Shown here piece after piece: positions 61,777 through 64,000 of a DNA stretch of 64,000 nucleotides. The position numbers and the translations under genes were made by a program. The first letter of the stretch is position 1. Each line of letters opens with the position of its first letter. The stretch spans positions 1 through 64,000 of the forward strand of contig NZ_JOJM01000032.1 of NCBI RefSeq assembly GCF_000720325.1, read 5' to 3'. Under the pieces are notes generated by a model, which made no database searches, had not been told where the DNA came from, and worked only from the letters and a program-made list of their open reading frames with translations. The DNA is from Streptomyces sp. NRRL B-1347 (lineage in GTDB: Bacteria > Actinomycetota > Actinomycetes > Streptomycetales > Streptomycetaceae).

Positions 61777-62388
61777 CTAGCGGACCAGGCCCCAGCGGAA
61801 GCCGAGCGCCACCGCGTGTGCGCGGTCCGAGGCGCCGAGCTTCTTGAACAGCCGCCTGGCGTGCGTCTTCACCGTGTCCTCGGAGAGGAAGAGCTCGCGC
61901 CCGATCTCCGCGTTGGACCGGCCGTGGCTCATGCCCTCCAGGACCTGGATCTCCCGCGCGGTGAGCGTGGGAGCGGCCCCCATCTCGGCCGACCTCAGCC
62001 GCCGCGGCGCGAGCCGCCAGGTCGGGTCGGCGAGGGCCTGGGTCACGGTCGCGCGCAGCTCGGCGCGCGAGGCGTCCTTGTGCAGATAGCCGCGGGCGCC
62101 CGCGGCGACCGCGAGCGCGACCCCGTCCAGGTCCTCGGCGACGGTGAGCATGATGATGCGCGCGCCGGGGTCGGCGGAGAGCAGCCGCCGCACGGTCTCG
62201 ACGCCGCCCAGTCCGGGCATGCGTACGTCCATCAGGATCAGGTCCGAGCGGTCGGCGCCCCAGCGGCGGAGGACTTCCTCGCCGTTGGCCGCTGTCGTCA
62301 CGCGCTCCACGCCGGGCACGGTCGCGACCGCGCGGCGCAGCGCCTCTCGGGCGAGCGGGGAGTCGTCGCAGACGAGGACGGATGTCAT
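61777..62388 (-). CDS. bldM: Response regulator BldM (developmental regulator)
   Basis: A 203-residue orphan NarL-type regulator needed for aerial hyphae and sporulation; also called WhiK. The receiver domain starts [17 protein letters not shown] and has Asp54 in [10 protein letters not shown]; the atypical pocket makes control by phosphorylation doubtful in known BldM. The LuxR helix-turn-helix is [21 protein letters not shown] to [21 protein letters not shown] precedes ATG 62388; the extra 20 codons in the open frame upstream are rejected. A BldN-type promoter lies at 62512-62539. No sensor kinase gene lies near. It is known to bind DNA alone or with WhiI. Confidence 0.97.
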   Translation of the reverse strand: MTSVLVCDDSPLAREALRRAVATVPGVERVTTAANGEEVLRRWGADRSDLILMDVRMPGLGGVETVRRLLSADPGARIIMLTVAEDLDGVALAVAAGARGYLHKDASRAELRATVTQALADPTWRLAPRRLRSAEMGAAPTLTAREIQVLEGMSHGRSNAEIGRELFLSEDTVKTHARRLFKKLGASDRAHAVALGFRWGLVR

Positions 62389-62776
62389 GGCCGTCCTCCG
62401 CAGCTGATGCGCGTCACCTTGAGCCTCCAGGCTGGTACAAGTCGTCACCTGTGCGGTTGACGCACTCGGACACCTGCCCGAGCACTTGTTGTTTCAACCG
62501 CCTCCGCACTCTCAACGATGGTCACTCGAAAGAGTTACGGGTCGGACTGCCGCCTTCGGCACTCTACGTGAGGGCGCGGACACGGCACAGGCGGCATGAA
62601 ACAGCACATACCCCTGCTGAGGCCTATGCGGGCTATGCCCCATTTAGCGGCTTTTCTTCCCTTTTCACGGTGTCTGTAGCTAGATTCGCAATGAGTCATA
62701 TTTTCATCTCCTTAGACAGTAGATGTACGGTCATGGGCACCGTATCCGCGTCACGACGGCTACCAGGAGACACGCA
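62389..62776. other. Divergent regulatory region, bldM/whiD
   Basis: 388 bases with no gene. It carries the BldN promoter for bldM (62512-62539) and, nearer whiD, an A/T-rich stretch (62641-62720) that should hold the whiD promoter. Confidence 0.6.
62512..62539 (-). promoter_or_regulatory. Sigma-BldN promoter of bldM
   Basis: On the minus strand CGTAAC (62539-62534), a 16-base spacer, then CGTTGA (62517-62512). This is an exact match to the BldN-dependent promoter consensus, about 125 bases upstream of the bldM start. Confidence 0.85.
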
Positions 62777-63103
62777 ATGGCAGATTTCTCCCGCCTCCCC
62801 GGACCGAACGCAGATCTGTGGGACTGGCAGCTCCTCGCGGCCTGCCGTGGGGTGGACAGCTCGCTCTTCTTCCACCCGGAGGGCGAGCGCGGCGCGGCAC
62901 GGAGCGCGCGCGAGAACTCGGCCAAAGAGGTCTGCATGCGCTGCCCGGTGCGCGCGGAGTGCGCCGCGCACGCGCTCGCCGTACGGGAGCCGTACGGCGT
63001 GTGGGGCGGCCTCACGGAGGACGAGCGGGAAGAGCTGATGGGGCGCGCGCGCAACCGACTGGTCGCGGCGCCCGCCGGGGGCGGGGGCGCCGCCGCACCC
63101 TGA
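62777..63103 (+). CDS. whiD: WhiD, WhiB-family sporulation regulator
   Basis: A 108-residue WhiB-like protein needed for late sporulation. Four conserved cysteines, C23, C53, C56 and C62 (AACRG and EVCMRCPVRAEC), hold the [4Fe-4S] cluster. The GVWGGL turn (about 79-84) contacts the principal sigma factor in this family, and a basic tail follows. The ATG at 62777 has AGGAG eight bases upstream. Gene order with bldM is the same as in other Streptomyces. The Ala/Gly-rich C-terminal tail (PAGGGGAAAP) is the only variable part. Confidence 0.97.
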   Translation: MADFSRLPGPNADLWDWQLLAACRGVDSSLFFHPEGERGAARSARENSAKEVCMRCPVRAECAAHALAVREPYGVWGGLTEDEREELMGRARNRLVAAPAGGGGAAAP

Positions 63104-63167
63104 CATCGAGAAGGAACGTTTCCTCTGAAGCGCGCGAGCAGTAGCGCGTACGCCGCTTCCGTACGCC

Positions 63168-63219
63168 GAGCGCGTGCGGAAGCGCGCAAGAACGAGCGCG
63201 TGCGGCAGCGCGCAAGAAG
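63168..63219. repeat. 26-bp tandem duplication downstream of whiD
   Basis: Two units of 26 bases (GAGCGCGTGCGGAAGCGCGC plus AAGAAC, and a copy differing at two positions) lie between whiD and its terminator. Confidence 0.85.
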
Positions 63220-63221
63220 CG

Positions 63222-63249
63222 GAGCGCCCCGCACGGCGGCGGGGCGCTC
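63222..63249. terminator. Terminator between converging whiD and LysR genes
   Basis: GAGCGCCCCGC (63222-63232) pairs perfectly with GCGGGGCGCTC (63239-63249) over a 6-base loop. Confidence 0.85.
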
Positions 63250-63298
63250 GCTGCTCGGCGGGGCGCTCGGCGTCGGGGGTCCGGCGCTCGCCGCGCGC

Positions 63299-64000
63299 TC
63301 AGCGTTCGGCGGCGCGGGCCAGCCGGTCGAGGGTCGCCGCGACCGCCGGCACCTGGGCCAGGTCCGGCAGCGTGAGCGCGACGATCTCCCGGCGCACGGC
63401 GGGCTCCACCACCACCGCGCGGGCCCCCTTGGGACGCACCGACTCCAGGGCGAGCTCGGGCAGGACCGCGACGCCCAGCCCCGCGCCGACCAGGCCGATC
63501 ACCGCCGGGTAGTCGTCGGTCGCGAAGTCGATGCGGGGCTCGAAGCCCGCGCCCCGGCAGACCTCGACGAGCTGGCGGCGGCAGCGCGGGCAGCCCGCGA
63601 TCCACGACTCGTCGGCCAGCTCGCCGATGGTGACGGCGTCCGCCTTCGCCAGGCGGTGCCCCTCCGGCACCAGGCCGACGAGCCGGTCGGCGAGCAGGGG
63701 CCGTACGACGAGGTCGTCCCACTCCTCGGCGGCGCCCGCCCCCTCGTACCGGAAGGCGAGGGCCACGTCGCAGTCGCCCTCGCGGAGCATCTCCACCGAG
63801 CGCGGCGGCTCGGCCTCCTCCAGGGAGACTCGGGTGCCGGGGTGGGCGGCGCGCAGGGCGGCGAGGGCGCCGGGGACGAGCGTGGAGGAGCCGCTGGGGA
63901 AGGAGACGAGCCGGACCCGGCCCGCGCGCAAGCCCGCGATCGCGGCGACCTCCTCCTCGGCGGCGGTGAGCCCGGCGAGGATGCCCGCGGCATGCCTGAC
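63299..64000 (-). CDS. LysR family transcriptional regulator (partial, N-terminus off the right edge)
   Basis: The frame is open from the right edge to a stop at 63299 (233 codons). The visible part is the LysR effector-binding domain: GLRAGRVRLVSFPSGSSTLV, DVALAFRYEG, ADRLVGLVPEGHRLA and GLGVAVLPELAL. The N-terminal helix-turn-helix lies beyond the window. LysR proteins bind a small co-inducer in this domain; which one cannot be told. It converges on whiD. Confidence 0.85.
   Translation of the reverse strand, partial: VRHAAGILAGLTAAEEEVAAIAGLRAGRVRLVSFPSGSSTLVPGALAALRAAHPGTRVSLEEAEPPRSVEMLREGDCDVALAFRYEGAGAAEEWDDLVVRPLLADRLVGLVPEGHRLAKADAVTIGELADESWIAGCPRCRRQLVEVCRGAGFEPRIDFATDDYPAVIGLVGAGLGVAVLPELALESVRPKGARAVVVEPAVRREIVALTLPDLAQVPAVAATLDRLARAAER

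Overview
This window is chromosomal DNA from a Streptomyces species. It is very GC-rich, nearly every codon ends in G or C, GTG and TTG starts are common, and it carries developmental genes found only in this group: whiD, bldM and the sigma gene next to guaB. The gene order from sucCD to whiD matches the conserved core of Streptomyces chromosomes. There is no phage, plasmid, insertion sequence, CRISPR array, rRNA or tRNA that I can see. What is unusual is mostly layered on ordinary core genes: minisatellites, frameshifts, decayed enzymes and RNA switches.

Left part (1-13.6 kb): the start of a DUF6350 membrane protein, a helix-turn-helix/sigma-like/membrane hybrid protein, and sucCD with a Crp-like site upstream. 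Next comes a five-gene locus of unknown function. One arm (minus strand) is MoxR ATPase, DUF5682 and a von Willebrand (VWA) protein, coupled by 4-base overlaps; the other arm (plus strand) is a SWIM zinc-finger protein and DUF5691. The arms diverge from a region bracketed by a 14-bp inverted repeat. This is the best candidate here for a poorly described system.

13.6-27.8 kb: icmB, a lipase, an M23 cell-wall peptidase, the helicase pcrA, and two NlpC/P60 peptidases. The first peptidase lies behind a clear ydaO-type (c-di-AMP) riboswitch. A LiaSR-like two-component pair and a divergent PspC-domain protein with a small membrane partner follow, then DoxX.

27.8-41 kb: a membrane protein, a class II aldolase-like protein, a frameshifted pyridoxamine-oxidase-family gene, guaA, a chorismate mutase preceded by what looks like a leaderless Phe/Tyr leader peptide and attenuator, a lipoprotein, a sortase-anchored (LAETG) surface protein, and a GMC oxidoreductase with succinic semialdehyde dehydrogenase.

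41-53.8 kb: six consecutive membrane Ser/Thr kinase genes on the minus strand. All have a similar extracellular module. One is frameshifted, and one is a pseudokinase that has lost every catalytic motif and carries a long disordered insert.

53.8-64 kb: glpD, a nucleotide-sugar dehydrogenase homologue lacking the catalytic cysteine, with two perfect DnaA boxes in the shared upstream region, a small membrane protein, guaB3 and guaB. The right end holds the developmental regulators (ShbA-type sigma factor, bldM with a textbook BldN promoter, whiD) and a truncated LysR regulator.

Themes that tie the window together are purine (guaA, guaB, guaB3) and central metabolism, cell-envelope remodelling and sensing (three peptidases, LiaSR-like system, six kinases, sortase substrate), and control of sporulation.
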